A stretch of DNA of 38,095 bases from the NCBI GenBank assembly GCA_040752025.1, contig JBFMFR010000064.1, positions 1 through 38,095 of the forward strand, written 5' to 3'. Positions 30,897-38,016 of the stretch are shown piece after piece; the first letter of the stretch is position 1, and each line of letters begins with the position of its first letter. The translations under genes were made by a program, and so were the position numbers. A model generated the notes under the pieces. It saw nothing but the letters and a program-made list of their open reading frames with translations, searched no databases and was not told the DNA's origin. Origin of the DNA: JBFMFR01 sp040752025 (GTDB taxonomy: Bacteria; Chloroflexota; Anaerolineae; Anaerolineales; UBA4823).

Positions 30897-31646
30897 ATGA
30901 TCAGTATCGAAGCTGGCTTTTACCTTGCTGTCGGGTTTTTGTCTGCCGTAGTGTTTTTCAGAACCTCGGCTCCCGATCAATCCAATCGCAAGCGCTCCTT
31001 CATCGCCATCATCGTTTTGGCCATACTTTGCCTTGGCATTGGATACCTTGGAGAACGTTTTGACTCAGCGGTACCTTCGCGGCCCCGGTCCATATATGTA
31101 TTGGCTTTTGGTATGATCTGGCCAACCCTGTTCGCCTGGGCGGTCGCCCGAAAGCGCGCTGGCAACTTCATCGCTCGCTCCGACGTGAGTCTGTCCGCCA
31201 ACACCGGGCAAATCGTCAGCTTCGTATTAGCCTTGTTTGTGGTCATTCCCTTTACATTTAGATCCCTCAGGTTGAGCGCTGTGACCGGCGGCCCGATCCA
31301 TGACGCAGCGTACTACGCTTCGGTCGTTGATTCCGCGCTAACGTTTTTCCCGTTGATGGTCTTGTATTTCCTCAGTATGATATGCGGCGCCGAATTTCGC
31401 GCCCACGGCGTATTCTACAACGGCGTATTGTGGGCCTGGTCGGATTTCGAGTGCTACCGCTGGCGGGAACTCGAGAACCGGGTCTCGCGCTGCGATTTGC
31501 TCCTGGAAATCAAGCCCGGCCGTTTGCATGGCTCATTCCACGTGCCGGTAGCTACGAAAAACAGGCCGGTGATCGAGTGCCTGTTAGCAGAACAGATAAC
31601 CAGCGGCTATGCTGGAGCAGATAAGGATCCAGCATATGGAATCTAA
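30897..31646 (+). CDS. Multi-helix membrane protein with C-terminal soluble domain, unknown
   Basis: A 249-residue protein. Hydrophobic segments lie near residues 5-22, 35-54, 66-84, 103-122 and 140-162. The C-terminal 80 residues (GVFYNGVLWAWSDFECYRW, LLLEIKPGRLHGSF) resemble the soluble part of DUF5673-like proteins, a loose match from memory. Base composition is AT-richer than its neighbours. The frame is open far upstream within the MOSC gene, but the ATG at 30897 starts the first helix; the ribosome-binding site is weak. Its end overlaps the next gene's start by 11 nt, so they are probably co-transcribed. Confidence 0.6.
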   Translation: MISIEAGFYLAVGFLSAVVFFRTSAPDQSNRKRSFIAIIVLAILCLGIGYLGERFDSAVPSRPRSIYVLAFGMIWPTLFAWAVARKRAGNFIARSDVSLSANTGQIVSFVLALFVVIPFTFRSLRLSAVTGGPIHDAAYYASVVDSALTFFPLMVLYFLSMICGAEFRAHGVFYNGVLWAWSDFECYRWRELENRVSRCDLLLEIKPGRLHGSFHVPVATKNRPVIECLLAEQITSGYAGADKDPAYGI

Positions 31647-32817
31647 GCACAAACTCTCCCGGCGCGAGTTCCTGGCTGGCGCGCTGGCCTTCCTGGGCAG
31701 CCTGGCTCTCCCGAAAAGCGCCGCCGGCCCTGCCCCGGACGCTTCCAGCGCCACGGAATATTACCTGCCTTACATCGCCCACCATGCAGTGGACCTGCGC
31801 GGCAAAGTGGTGCACGTACACAGCAGCGCCGCTACCAACTGGCAGGGGCAGACGGCCTTTTGGAATTACGCCAACCAGTCAGTCGTCAACCAGATGCTGA
31901 ACCAGGGGCTGATGGCGCTGACCCACACCGACACCATCGCCGACGCCTGGCGCGCCCTGATCCCCAATTACCAGAGCGGCCAAAAGGTCGCCATCAAAGT
32001 CAACATGAACAACGCTTCGGCCTGCAACGAGACCGACGGCGTCATCGACGCCATCATCGAGCCGGTCAACGCCGTGGTGAGCGGCCTGGAAAGCATCGGC
32101 GTGGCCCGCGCGGATGTGTGGGTCTACGACGCCGTCCGCGCCATCCCGGCGCACTTCAGCGCCAACGCCCTGCCCGGCATCCAGTTTTTCGATGGCTCCT
32201 ACCTGGGCACGTGTTACAACTGGGCCGGCTTCAGCTACACACCAGACGCATATATCACCTACAACCCTCCCCCCGGGGTCTCCATCCCCCCGACCGTTGT
32301 CACCGATGTCGTGCGCAACGCCGCCTACCTGGTCAACATGCCGATCATGAAGGGCGGGCACCCGCTCGCCAGTGTGACCTTAGGGTTCAAGAACCACTTC
32401 GGCAGCACCAATAACCCCAGCGGCATGCACGATTCGGTCAACGTGATGGAGCAGCCGCCCACTTACCGCACAGACTACAACGCCCTGGTGGACCTGTATC
32501 GCTGCCCCCATCTCGGCCCCAAGACGGTGCTGACCGTCGGCGACGGCCTGTTCGCCGCCAAGGGTTTTGCCTCTCCGCCAGCCGTCTGGTCGACCTTTGG
32601 AAATCACCTGCCCAACAGCCTCTTCCTGGCCACCGACCCGGTGGCGGTGGATTGCGTCATGCACGATTTCCTGCTGGCCGAGCCCGGCACGGGCGTGGTC
32701 AGCGGCGCCAACAACTACCTCTGCCTGGCGCAGGATGCCGGCCTGGGCATCTTCGAGAGCGCCGACCCCTGGTCGGGATCGTATGCCCGCATCAAATATC
32801 AAAAAATCGAGGTGTGA
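31636..32817 (+). CDS. Tat-exported DUF362 protein
   Basis: A 393-residue protein. The N-terminus KLSRREFLAGALAFLGSLALP is a twin-arginine signal, so it is exported folded, often a sign of a bound cofactor. The body matches DUF362: GQKVAIKVNMNNA, the conserved DVVRNAAYLVNMPIMKGG and GFKNHFGSTNNPSGMH, then GDGLFA and a DPVAVDCV motif. The family's function is unknown; some members carry iron-sulfur ferredoxin motifs, which I do not see here. The ATG at 31636 follows AAGGAT and begins just before the Tat motif; an ATG at 31609 is in frame. It overlaps the end of the membrane-protein gene. Confidence 0.85.
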   Translation: MESKHKLSRREFLAGALAFLGSLALPKSAAGPAPDASSATEYYLPYIAHHAVDLRGKVVHVHSSAATNWQGQTAFWNYANQSVVNQMLNQGLMALTHTDTIADAWRALIPNYQSGQKVAIKVNMNNASACNETDGVIDAIIEPVNAVVSGLESIGVARADVWVYDAVRAIPAHFSANALPGIQFFDGSYLGTCYNWAGFSYTPDAYITYNPPPGVSIPPTVVTDVVRNAAYLVNMPIMKGGHPLASVTLGFKNHFGSTNNPSGMHDSVNVMEQPPTYRTDYNALVDLYRCPHLGPKTVLTVGDGLFAAKGFASPPAVWSTFGNHLPNSLFLATDPVAVDCVMHDFLLAEPGTGVVSGANNYLCLAQDAGLGIFESADPWSGSYARIKYQKIEV

Positions 32818-32855
32818 GCGGCGCGGCATCTGCGCCAGCCTGCAACGGAACGCTG

Positions 32856-32864
32856 TGATACAAT
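32856..32864 (+). promoter_or_regulatory. Extended -10 promoter of the sigma factor/redox operon
   Basis: TGATACAAT lies 34 nt before the sigma factor ATG at 32899. It is a housekeeping-like element; no typical ECF-type GAAC/TC pair was seen nearby, so autoregulation is not evident. Confidence 0.5.
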
Positions 32865-32898
32865 TGCTCGCCAGTAATCTGTTACCTTTTGAGCCCGG

Positions 32899-33573
32899 AT
32901 GCATCTAATGATTGAAGAAAGTAACATTGCAGAGGATCGGCGCAAAGAAGATTTCAACCTGGAAGCGTTGCGCGCCGGCAATAAGGCCGAGTTCGCCAGC
33001 CTGGTAGAGGCCTATTCCGGTTACATTTACCGCCTGGCGGCAAAAATGGTCGAGGATCCCCAGGACGCCGAAGACGTGCTCCAGGAGACCTTTATCAAGG
33101 CTTACCGCCACCTGCCCGGTTTCGATGGGCGCTCCAGCCTGGCGACCTGGCTGTACCGCATCGCCACCAACGAGGCCCTGATGCTGCTGCGCCGCCGCAA
33201 GCGCATTCCGATCTCGCTCGACGATCCGCTGGAAAGCGCGGACGCCGATGCCGAACCCCTGCAAATCGTAGATTGGTGCTGCCTGCCCGAGAGCGAATTG
33301 ATGTCCACAGAAGCGCGTGCCTATATGCAAACAGCCATCGAAGAACTATCCCCCAGCCTGCGGGCGGTTTTCCTGCTGCGCGACATCGAAGGACTGTCCA
33401 CGCAGGAGACCGGCGAAGTGCTCAACCTGAGCGAAACCGCGGTCAAGACACGCCTGTCGCGCGCCCGTATGCGCCTGCGCGAGCTGCTCACCGGCTATTT
33501 CGGCGAGCGCATGCTGCGCCAGCGCCCGGACGCGACCGCAGAGGCGCTCGACCTGACCGGCAGCACGGAGTGA
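32899..33573 (+). CDS. ECF-type RNA polymerase sigma factor (sigma-70 family, group 4)
   Basis: A 224-residue sigma factor with region 2 (SLVEAYSGYIYRLAAKMV, then DAEDVLQETFIKAYRHL and SSLATWLYRIATNEAL, about 32-98) and region 4 (LSPSLRAVFLLRDIEGLS, then LNLSETAVKTRLSRARMRLREL, about 151-200). The linker is acidic and carries Cys-Cys (VDWCCLPESE). It directs RNA polymerase to stress-specific promoters when released by its anti-sigma factor, encoded 8 nt downstream. The start has a weak ribosome-binding site; an ATG three codons later is the alternative. The downstream thiol-redox genes make oxidative or disulfide stress the most likely signal. Confidence 0.93.
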   Translation: MHLMIEESNIAEDRRKEDFNLEALRAGNKAEFASLVEAYSGYIYRLAAKMVEDPQDAEDVLQETFIKAYRHLPGFDGRSSLATWLYRIATNEALMLLRRRKRIPISLDDPLESADADAEPLQIVDWCCLPESELMSTEARAYMQTAIEELSPSLRAVFLLRDIEGLSTQETGEVLNLSETAVKTRLSRARMRLRELLTGYFGERMLRQRPDATAEALDLTGSTE

Positions 33574-33581
33574 GGCGCAAG

Positions 33582-33860
33582 ATGGATCACGAACATTGCC
33601 GCTTTTTACTCGGTTCCCTTTCGGAATACGTCGACGGCGCTCTGGCCGATGAGCTGTGCGCCGAGATCGAACGCCACCTGGAAAGCTGCGACAACTGCCG
33701 CGTGGTGGTCGATTCGCTGCGTAAAACGGTCTACCTGTACCAGGTGACCAAACCGCCGGCGGTCATGCCCAGCGAAGTGCGCCAGCGCCTGTTCCTGCGC
33801 CTGGACCTGGACGATTTTCTCTCGACGCACCCATCTGAGCCGCCCGTCGGGAACCTGTAA
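33582..33860 (+). CDS. Zinc-binding anti-sigma factor (zf-HC2/ZAS)
   Basis: A 92-residue soluble protein with the ZAS signature H-x3-C-x2-C: His32, Cys36 and Cys39 in IERHLESCDNC, plus Cys6 and Cys26 nearby. In the RsrA/ChrR group such a site binds zinc and, in redox-sensing members, forms a disulfide that releases the sigma factor. No transmembrane helix follows, so it is cytoplasmic, which fits a redox sensor better than an envelope sensor. The ATG at 33582 lies 8 nt after the sigma stop; a longer in-frame extension overlaps the sigma gene and is rejected. Confidence 0.88.
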   Translation: MDHEHCRFLLGSLSEYVDGALADELCAEIERHLESCDNCRVVVDSLRKTVYLYQVTKPPAVMPSEVRQRLFLRLDLDDFLSTHPSEPPVGNL

Positions 33861-33892
33861 CCTTTGCCCTGCGCCTGCATCTAAAGGGGAGT

Positions 33893-34099
33893 ATGCACAG
33901 CCAGCAACTTCAAGCGGAACAGCCGCCCATAGAATCCCTCAGCCTGGAGGGCGTTGGCCCAGCCCAGCAGGAACACCTGCCGCTGCGCGCCGGCGACCTG
34001 TGCCCCTCCTGCCAGGTCGAGCGCCTGGATTACGATGGGCTGCTCAACCTGACCTGCCCCCGCTGCGGGGGCAACTTCTCCAGCGGCTGCTACACCTGA
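33893..34099 (+). CDS. Small zinc-ribbon protein
   Basis: A 68-residue protein. The C-terminal half is a zinc ribbon: Cys37 and Cys40 in LCPSC, Cys55 and Cys58 in TCPRCGG, with an additional Cys66 near the end. The N-terminal 35 residues are polar and without a recognisable fold. GGGGAG lies just before the ATG. It is located between the anti-sigma gene and the disulfide oxidoreductase gene, which suggests a role in the same redox response, perhaps as a zinc or thiol reservoir; that is inference. Confidence 0.72.
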   Translation: MHSQQLQAEQPPIESLSLEGVGPAQQEHLPLRAGDLCPSCQVERLDYDGLLNLTCPRCGGNFSSGCYT

Positions 34100-34113
34100 T
34101 AAACATTAAACAA

Positions 34114-34128
34114 CGCCCCGTCGGGGCG
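34114..34128 (+). promoter_or_regulatory. GC hairpin just before a ribosome-binding site
   Basis: CGCCCC (34114-34119) pairs with GGGGCG (34123-34128) around a 3-nt loop, only 2 nt before the AAGGAG that serves the gene at 34146. It could modulate translation or mark an mRNA processing end between the cistrons. Confidence 0.45.
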
Positions 34129-34145
34129 CCAAGGAGTGAAATCAA

Positions 34146-34826
34146 ATGTCCCAACCCAACACACGTTTACTCAACGACGAAGTCGTCGGCCAGGTCAAAG
34201 AGGTCTTCCAGCAGTTGCAGTCGCCGGTAGAGGTGCTGTTCTTTGGCAGCCAGCAAGACTGCGAATACTGCGACGACACCCTGCACCTGATCCAGGAAGT
34301 CACCGGCCTGTCAGACAAGCTCGGCCTGAGCGTCTACGACCTGGAGCAGGACGCCGCCCTCGCCAGCCAGTATAAAGTCGACAAAGCCCCCGGCATGGTG
34401 CTGGTCGGGCGCGATGACGACCAGCTCCTGGATTACGGGGTGCGCTTCGCCGGCATCCCCTCCGGTCACGAGTTCTCCTCGCTGATCCACGACCTGATCC
34501 TGGTCTCCGGGCGCGACTCACAGCTCGAACCCAAGACGCGCCAGTTCCTGGCCGGGCTGGAAAAGCCCGTGCTGCTGCAAGTCTTCGTCACCCCCACCTG
34601 CCCCTACTGCCCGCGGGCCGTGGTGCTGGCCCACCAGATGGCCCTGGAAAGCCCCATGGTAGAAGCCGAAATGGTCGAAGCCATGGAGTTCCCCGAGCTG
34701 TCCAACCAGCACAACGTCAGCGGCGTGCCCCAGACCACGATCAACGCCGGGGCCGGCACCGTGGTCGGCGCAGTGCCCGAGGATCAGTTGGTCGCCGAGA
34801 TCTCCAACGCTCTGCGCCACTCCTGA
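34146..34826 (+). CDS. Protein disulfide oxidoreductase with two thioredoxin folds (PDO-like)
   Basis: A 226-residue cytoplasmic protein made of two thioredoxin/glutaredoxin-fold units. The first has CEYC at 39-42 (FFGSQQDCEYC); the second has CPYC at 152-155 (VFVTPTCPYC) and a cis-proline region in SGVPQTTIN (about 196-204). This is the layout of PDO proteins from archaea and thermophiles, which form or isomerise disulfides in the cytoplasm. The first motif, CEYC, is less usual and may tune the redox potential. AAGGAG precedes the ATG. It belongs to the sigma/anti-sigma/redox run. Confidence 0.9.
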   Translation: MSQPNTRLLNDEVVGQVKEVFQQLQSPVEVLFFGSQQDCEYCDDTLHLIQEVTGLSDKLGLSVYDLEQDAALASQYKVDKAPGMVLVGRDDDQLLDYGVRFAGIPSGHEFSSLIHDLILVSGRDSQLEPKTRQFLAGLEKPVLLQVFVTPTCPYCPRAVVLAHQMALESPMVEAEMVEAMEFPELSNQHNVSGVPQTTINAGAGTVVGAVPEDQLVAEISNALRHS

Positions 34827-34834
34827 CCCGCCTC

Positions 34835-34881
34835 ATTCGTTCACCATTCGTTCTTCATTCGTTCTATTCGTTTCATTCGTT
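34835..34881. repeat. Five ATTCGTT units between two redox genes
   Basis: ATTCGTT starts at 34835, 34846, 34857, 34866 and 34875, so the periods are 11, 11, 9 and 9 nt. The series fills the whole 56-nt gap between the PDO stop and the TlpA start, and no Shine-Dalgarno is visible in it. Related ATTCGTGG units occur at 451-501 and 1540. Confidence 0.7.
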
Positions 34882-34882
34882 G

Positions 34883-35503
34883 ATGAGTATGCCCAGCCGT
34901 AGACGCATCAAACGCAAGCAAAAAAACACCCGCTACCTGGCCATGACCCTGGTGGGCGTGGGGCTGTTGATCCTGAGCGGCGTCGCCCTGGTGCTGCTGC
35001 CCGGCGCAGAGCGCAGCTCCGCCGACCCGGTAAATTCGGGCCAGGCAGCCAGCGCCCCCGGGGAGGCCTCCTCCGTGCCGGTCGCTGTCGATTTCGCTGC
35101 CCCACAGCTCGATCTGCTCGACCTGCAGGACAAGCCGGTGTCGCTCTCCGACTTCGCCGGACAGGTGGTGCTGGTCAACAACTGGGCTACCTGGTGCCCG
35201 CCCTGCAAGGCCGAGATGCCTGTGCTGCACGAGTATTACCAGCAGCACAGCCGCCAGGGTTTCATCATCGTCGCCATCGCGGCCGGCGAAGCGCCTCAGC
35301 AAGTCGCCGCCTTCGTGGAGCAGTACGGCCTGACCTTCCCGGTCTGGCCCGACCCCACCCAGAGCGCCATGGACGCTTTCCGCAATTTCAACCTGCCCAG
35401 CTCGTACGTGATCGACCGCAGCGGGCAGGTGCGCCTGGCCTGGACCGGCGCCATCAGCCGCGCCATGCTGGAAAAACACGTCACCCCCCTACTGGAGGAT
35501 TAA
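34883..35503 (+). CDS. Membrane-anchored TlpA/ResA-like thioredoxin
   Basis: A 206-residue protein with a basic N-terminus (RRRIKRKQKN), a single transmembrane anchor at about 19-40 and a short linker. An extracytoplasmic thioredoxin-fold domain follows, with the active site WATWCPPCK (Cys105, Cys108) and FRNFNLPSSYVIDR, which holds the cis-proline. Family members reduce disulfides outside the membrane, for example in cytochrome c maturation. The ATG at 34883 is chosen over the TTG at 34880; neither has a good ribosome-binding site, because the preceding gap is made of ATTCGTT repeats. It continues the redox operon. Confidence 0.88.
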   Translation: MSMPSRRRIKRKQKNTRYLAMTLVGVGLLILSGVALVLLPGAERSSADPVNSGQAASAPGEASSVPVAVDFAAPQLDLLDLQDKPVSLSDFAGQVVLVNNWATWCPPCKAEMPVLHEYYQQHSRQGFIIVAIAAGEAPQQVAAFVEQYGLTFPVWPDPTQSAMDAFRNFNLPSSYVIDRSGQVRLAWTGAISRAMLEKHVTPLLED

Positions 35504-35509
35504 TCGAGC

Positions 35510-35983
35510 ATGCAAGCAACCGTAAAATGGCAGGGCAAACTGAGCTTCAGCGCTTCAGCCGACACCGGCTTCAGCGTCCCCCTGGGCGCCGAACCGGCAG
35601 TGGGCGGCGATAACGACGGCTTCCGCCCCATGGAATTGATCGCCTCTGGCCTGGCGGGCTGCACCGCCATGGACGTCATCTCCATCCTGAGCAAGAAACG
35701 CCAGGAAGTCACGGATTTCGAGGTGCAGGTGCACGCCGACCGCGCCCAGGAGCACCCCAAGGTCTTCACCGCGGCCGTGATCGAATATTTCGTCACCGGG
35801 CGCGGCCTGGACGAAAGCGCCCTGCGGCGCGCCATCGAGCTCTCGGCCACGCGCTACTGCCCGGCGCAGGCCATGTTCGAGCGCATCATGCCCATCGAGC
35901 TGAAATACCACCTCTACGAAGACCTGGGCCAGGGGCAGCGCAGCCTGGTGACCAGCGGCGTTTACGCCCCGCCCGAAGCATGA
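35510..35983 (+). CDS. OsmC/Ohr-family peroxiredoxin-like protein
   Basis: A 157-residue cytoplasmic protein of the OsmC family, which reduces organic hydroperoxides with two cysteines. Both are present: Cys51 in SGLAGCTAMDV and Cys117 in SATRYCPAQAMF. PMELIASGLAGC is the family signature, and length is typical. The fold is an intertwined homodimer in known members. GGAGG overlaps the end of the TlpA gene. The next gene, a rhodanese, overlaps it by ATGA, so the two are translationally coupled and probably act on related sulfur or peroxide chemistry. Confidence 0.92.
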   Translation: MQATVKWQGKLSFSASADTGFSVPLGAEPAVGGDNDGFRPMELIASGLAGCTAMDVISILSKKRQEVTDFEVQVHADRAQEHPKVFTAAVIEYFVTGRGLDESALRRAIELSATRYCPAQAMFERIMPIELKYHLYEDLGQGQRSLVTSGVYAPPEA

Positions 35984-36366
35984 GCGCCCTGCGCAGCCTG
36001 GCTCTGCCCTGGTGGCTGCCGCTCGGGCGCGTGCCCGAGATCGGCCCCGCCACGCTCAACGCCTGGCTGGAAGAAGGCCGCCGCTTGCAGCTTTGCGACG
36101 CCCGCACCGGGCTGGAATACCGCCAGGGCACCATCGGCACGCCTGCCAGCGGTCCCGCCCGCCACGCCCCGCTGACCGACATGCCAGCCAGCCTGGCGCG
36201 CCTGCGCCTGGACCCCAGCCGCCCGGTGGTGATGCTGTGCCTGAGTGGGCACCGCAGCCTGCCCGGCACACGCTGGCTGCGCGCCCGCGGCTACCAGGCC
36301 TACAGCCTGCAAGGCGGCGTCCTGGCCTGGAAGGCGGCGGGGTATTCATTGGTCCAGCCGGATTAA
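35980..36366 (+). CDS. Single-domain rhodanese-like sulfurtransferase
   Basis: A 128-residue rhodanese-fold protein. The active-site loop CLSGHRS (87-93) has the persulfide-forming Cys87 and a typical seven-residue loop. LCDARTGLEYRQGTI (about 38-52) corresponds to the conserved D-x-R region, and GYQAYSLQGGVLAWKAAG to the C-terminal signature. It moves sulfane sulfur between thiols. Its ATG overlaps the OsmC stop by 4 nt. It is the last gene of the redox run; the next 290 nt hold no intact gene. Confidence 0.9.
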   Translation: MSALRSLALPWWLPLGRVPEIGPATLNAWLEEGRRLQLCDARTGLEYRQGTIGTPASGPARHAPLTDMPASLARLRLDPSRPVVMLCLSGHRSLPGTRWLRARGYQAYSLQGGVLAWKAAGYSLVQPD

Positions 36367-36368
36367 CC

Positions 36369-36597
36369 GGCCGGATGAAAAAATCCGCCCCCGCTGGCCA
36401 GCGACGGGTCGTAGTTGCCGCTGGCGCCGTTCTCCGCCCTGGCCCCCGTCAGTCGGTAGCGCGCGCAGGATTATTACGCCCCCAGGATTTGCCCCAAGCG
36501 CTGCCCTGCTCGTCCCAGTCGTAGTAGCTTTAGCGCGACTCGACCGCGTTCAGGCCGCTCCCCGAACTGCGCAGTACGATCCAACCAGCGGCGATAA
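36369..36597 (-). pseudogene. Possible decayed coding remnant
   Basis: The interval 36367-36659 has no intact gene. On the minus strand, protein-like stretches appear in two frames: LRSSGSGLNAVES, a stop, then SYYDWDEQGSAWGKSWG with RNNPARATD in one, and YRLTGARAENGASGNYDP to a stop in the other. They would join if one stop and one frameshift were repaired. The Tyr/Asp/Gly-rich composition recalls exported repeat proteins. The family is not identified, and the call rests on composition only. Confidence 0.3.
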
Positions 36598-36659
36598 ACC
36601 TGTTCGCTCCTCCAACTCAAGTTGCTTGCGGCGTTGCCTCCAAAAACTGTGCAAACTCG

Positions 36660-37181
36660 TTAACGGATAAAATCTTCCGCAACAACATCAAGGAATGCCC
36701 CAACTTGGGACCCGGGTGTGTCGTCATCCAAATAGATAGTACCTGTAATGACAACCCGGATTTCTTTATAATCGTCTAGCTCCTGCAAATCTGGGATAAC
36801 TAATGTATCTATCATATTGATCATAGGTCTTTCTTTGTCCTCTGGAAGAAATTTCCATGACCTGTGAACATTTGCATAGTTCGACAACTCAACCCAACCA
36901 CTGTCTTCTGAATAAGCAAATAGCCTGGCACTGGGACCTTTCGGGATTTCAATAGCATAATCCGAGTGGTTTATCAAACGCACAAGTTTGGAGTGAGGTG
37001 GTATGTTGCCAATAACCTTTTCGGGTTCCCGCAATTCCAATTCTTTGTCCATGCTGACAGAGGCAAACATTTCGTTGAAAGCCTGTTCTTTCTGAATATA
37101 TTTCTGAGATTGGCAGGCATTCGCAACCAAACCTGTCACAAGCAAGAAGGATATCGCAATGAGTCGCGCCTGTTTCCACAT
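36660..37181 (-). CDS. Hypothetical lipoprotein next to the Rhs tip
   Basis: A 173-residue exported protein. Residues 1-22 form a signal peptide with a lipobox-like VANAC, so Cys23 is probably lipidated. The mature part is beta-rich with no recognised domain (EKVIGNIPPHSKLVRLINHS, FLPEDKERPMINMIDTLVIP). AGAGGA precedes the ATG. It begins 12 nt after the stop of the Rhs-like fragment, in the position where Rhs loci keep an immunity gene. A membrane-anchored immunity protein would fit a toxin acting in the envelope, but this is inference without a recognised toxin. Composition is AT-richer than the main part of the window. Confidence 0.6.
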   Translation of the reverse strand: MWKQARLIAISFLLVTGLVANACQSQKYIQKEQAFNEMFASVSMDKELELREPEKVIGNIPPHSKLVRLINHSDYAIEIPKGPSARLFAYSEDSGWVELSNYANVHRSWKFLPEDKERPMINMIDTLVIPDLQELDDYKEIRVVITGTIYLDDDTPGSQVGAFLDVVAEDFIR

Positions 37182-37193
37182 AGCATCCTCTCA

Positions 37194-37934
37194 TCATGGT
37201 GCATAAGAAAAAGTCAAAGTGTGTGAATACCCCGCCTCTGTAACCACGATTATGGTGAGTTCTGTTTCCTGAAGTGTAGCCAGGTCAGTAACATATTCAA
37301 CTGAAAATTGCCCGGACCGGCCGGCGGGGAGAAAGAGATTTACATCAAATTTATTTGCCGTATTTGGACTAAGAGGCCCTGGCCCAGAGCTAGAGATAAT
37401 GAAGAGGTATCCTGCGGTGGCTGGTTGGCTTGTATTGTTCTCAACTATCAACGTATTGAATTCTATCGTTCCATCCTCGTATATCACAAAAGTGAGGCGT
37501 GCATCTACAGTGGATGTTTCAACAGGGACATAGAACGAAAGTTGATCCACAACTACTTGTAACAAATTAAATCCCGCATCAAGGTAAGTTGGCTTCAAGA
37601 TTTCGATCTTGTTTCCGAGAGGATCATATTCATAGGTTGCTGGCTCCCTGGGGAAAGGAGGGGTACTTACCGTTAACGAACCCGAAAGCTCGCCGCATTT
37701 TATACCAGGGCAACCGCCTATGGTGGTTGTGGTTGTGCTTGTGCTTATCCCCTCACCATCCGTTCTTTTTACATACCAGCTATGTGACTCAGAGCTACCT
37801 GGTTCACCACAACCCGAGAGATAGTCTGCACAATTGGCTATCTTATGGCCTGTAGGATCGTTAAACCTAACGGGATTATTGTTCATTGCCGAGAATCTGT
37901 CCCATGCCTGAACGCCTTGTGATGCTATAGGCAC
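37194..37934 (-). CDS. Orphan Rhs C-terminal tip fragment
   Basis: 246 residues from a GTG. The first 35 (PIASQGVQAWDRFSAMNNNP, then VRFNDPTGHK) are the conserved end of an Rhs/YD-repeat core. The match continues upstream of the start (LGRFAQADTIV) to about 37964, but an in-frame TAA at 37980-37982 closes it, and the rest of the core (the usual LDYYGARYYDP-type stretch) is missing. The variable C-terminal part (about 40-246) has Cys pairs and a Thr-rich stretch, then a beta-rich region (LTFVIYEDGTIEFNTLIVE, LTIIVVTEAGYSHTL); I recognise no toxin domain. It is best read as a detached Rhs tip that could be used by recombination, or as a pseudogene. The lipoprotein follows 12 nt later. Confidence 0.6.
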   Translation of the reverse strand: MPIASQGVQAWDRFSAMNNNPVRFNDPTGHKIANCADYLSGCGEPGSSESHSWYVKRTDGEGISTSTTTTTIGGCPGIKCGELSGSLTVSTPPFPREPATYEYDPLGNKIEILKPTYLDAGFNLLQVVVDQLSFYVPVETSTVDARLTFVIYEDGTIEFNTLIVENNTSQPATAGYLFIISSSGPGPLSPNTANKFDVNLFLPAGRSGQFSVEYVTDLATLQETELTIIVVTEAGYSHTLTFSYAP

Positions 37935-37983
37935 GATGGTGTCCGCCTGCGCGAACCTCCCCAGCGAGGAACACTTATCTTAA

Positions 37984-38016
37984 CCAGACCTCTTTCACAC
38001 TCGCCAGAAGGTCTGG
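37984..38016. repeat. Inverted repeat at the Rhs breakpoint
   Basis: CCAGACCT (37984-37991) pairs perfectly with AGGTCTGG (38009-38016) around a 17-nt loop. It starts 2 nt beyond the in-frame stop that truncates the Rhs homology. In 38017-38095, a GGTACC-type word occurs twice (about 38029 and 38056), and no gene is seen. Confidence 0.5.

Noticed and set aside
33273..33581. Upstream extension of the anti-sigma factor inside the sigma gene
   Set aside because: Shadow translation of the sigma gene; the ZAS protein begins at the ATG at 33582.
36372..36387. CGGAT/ATCCG hairpin after the rhodanese gene as a terminator
   Set aside because: Only 5 bp and no T-run on the plus strand.
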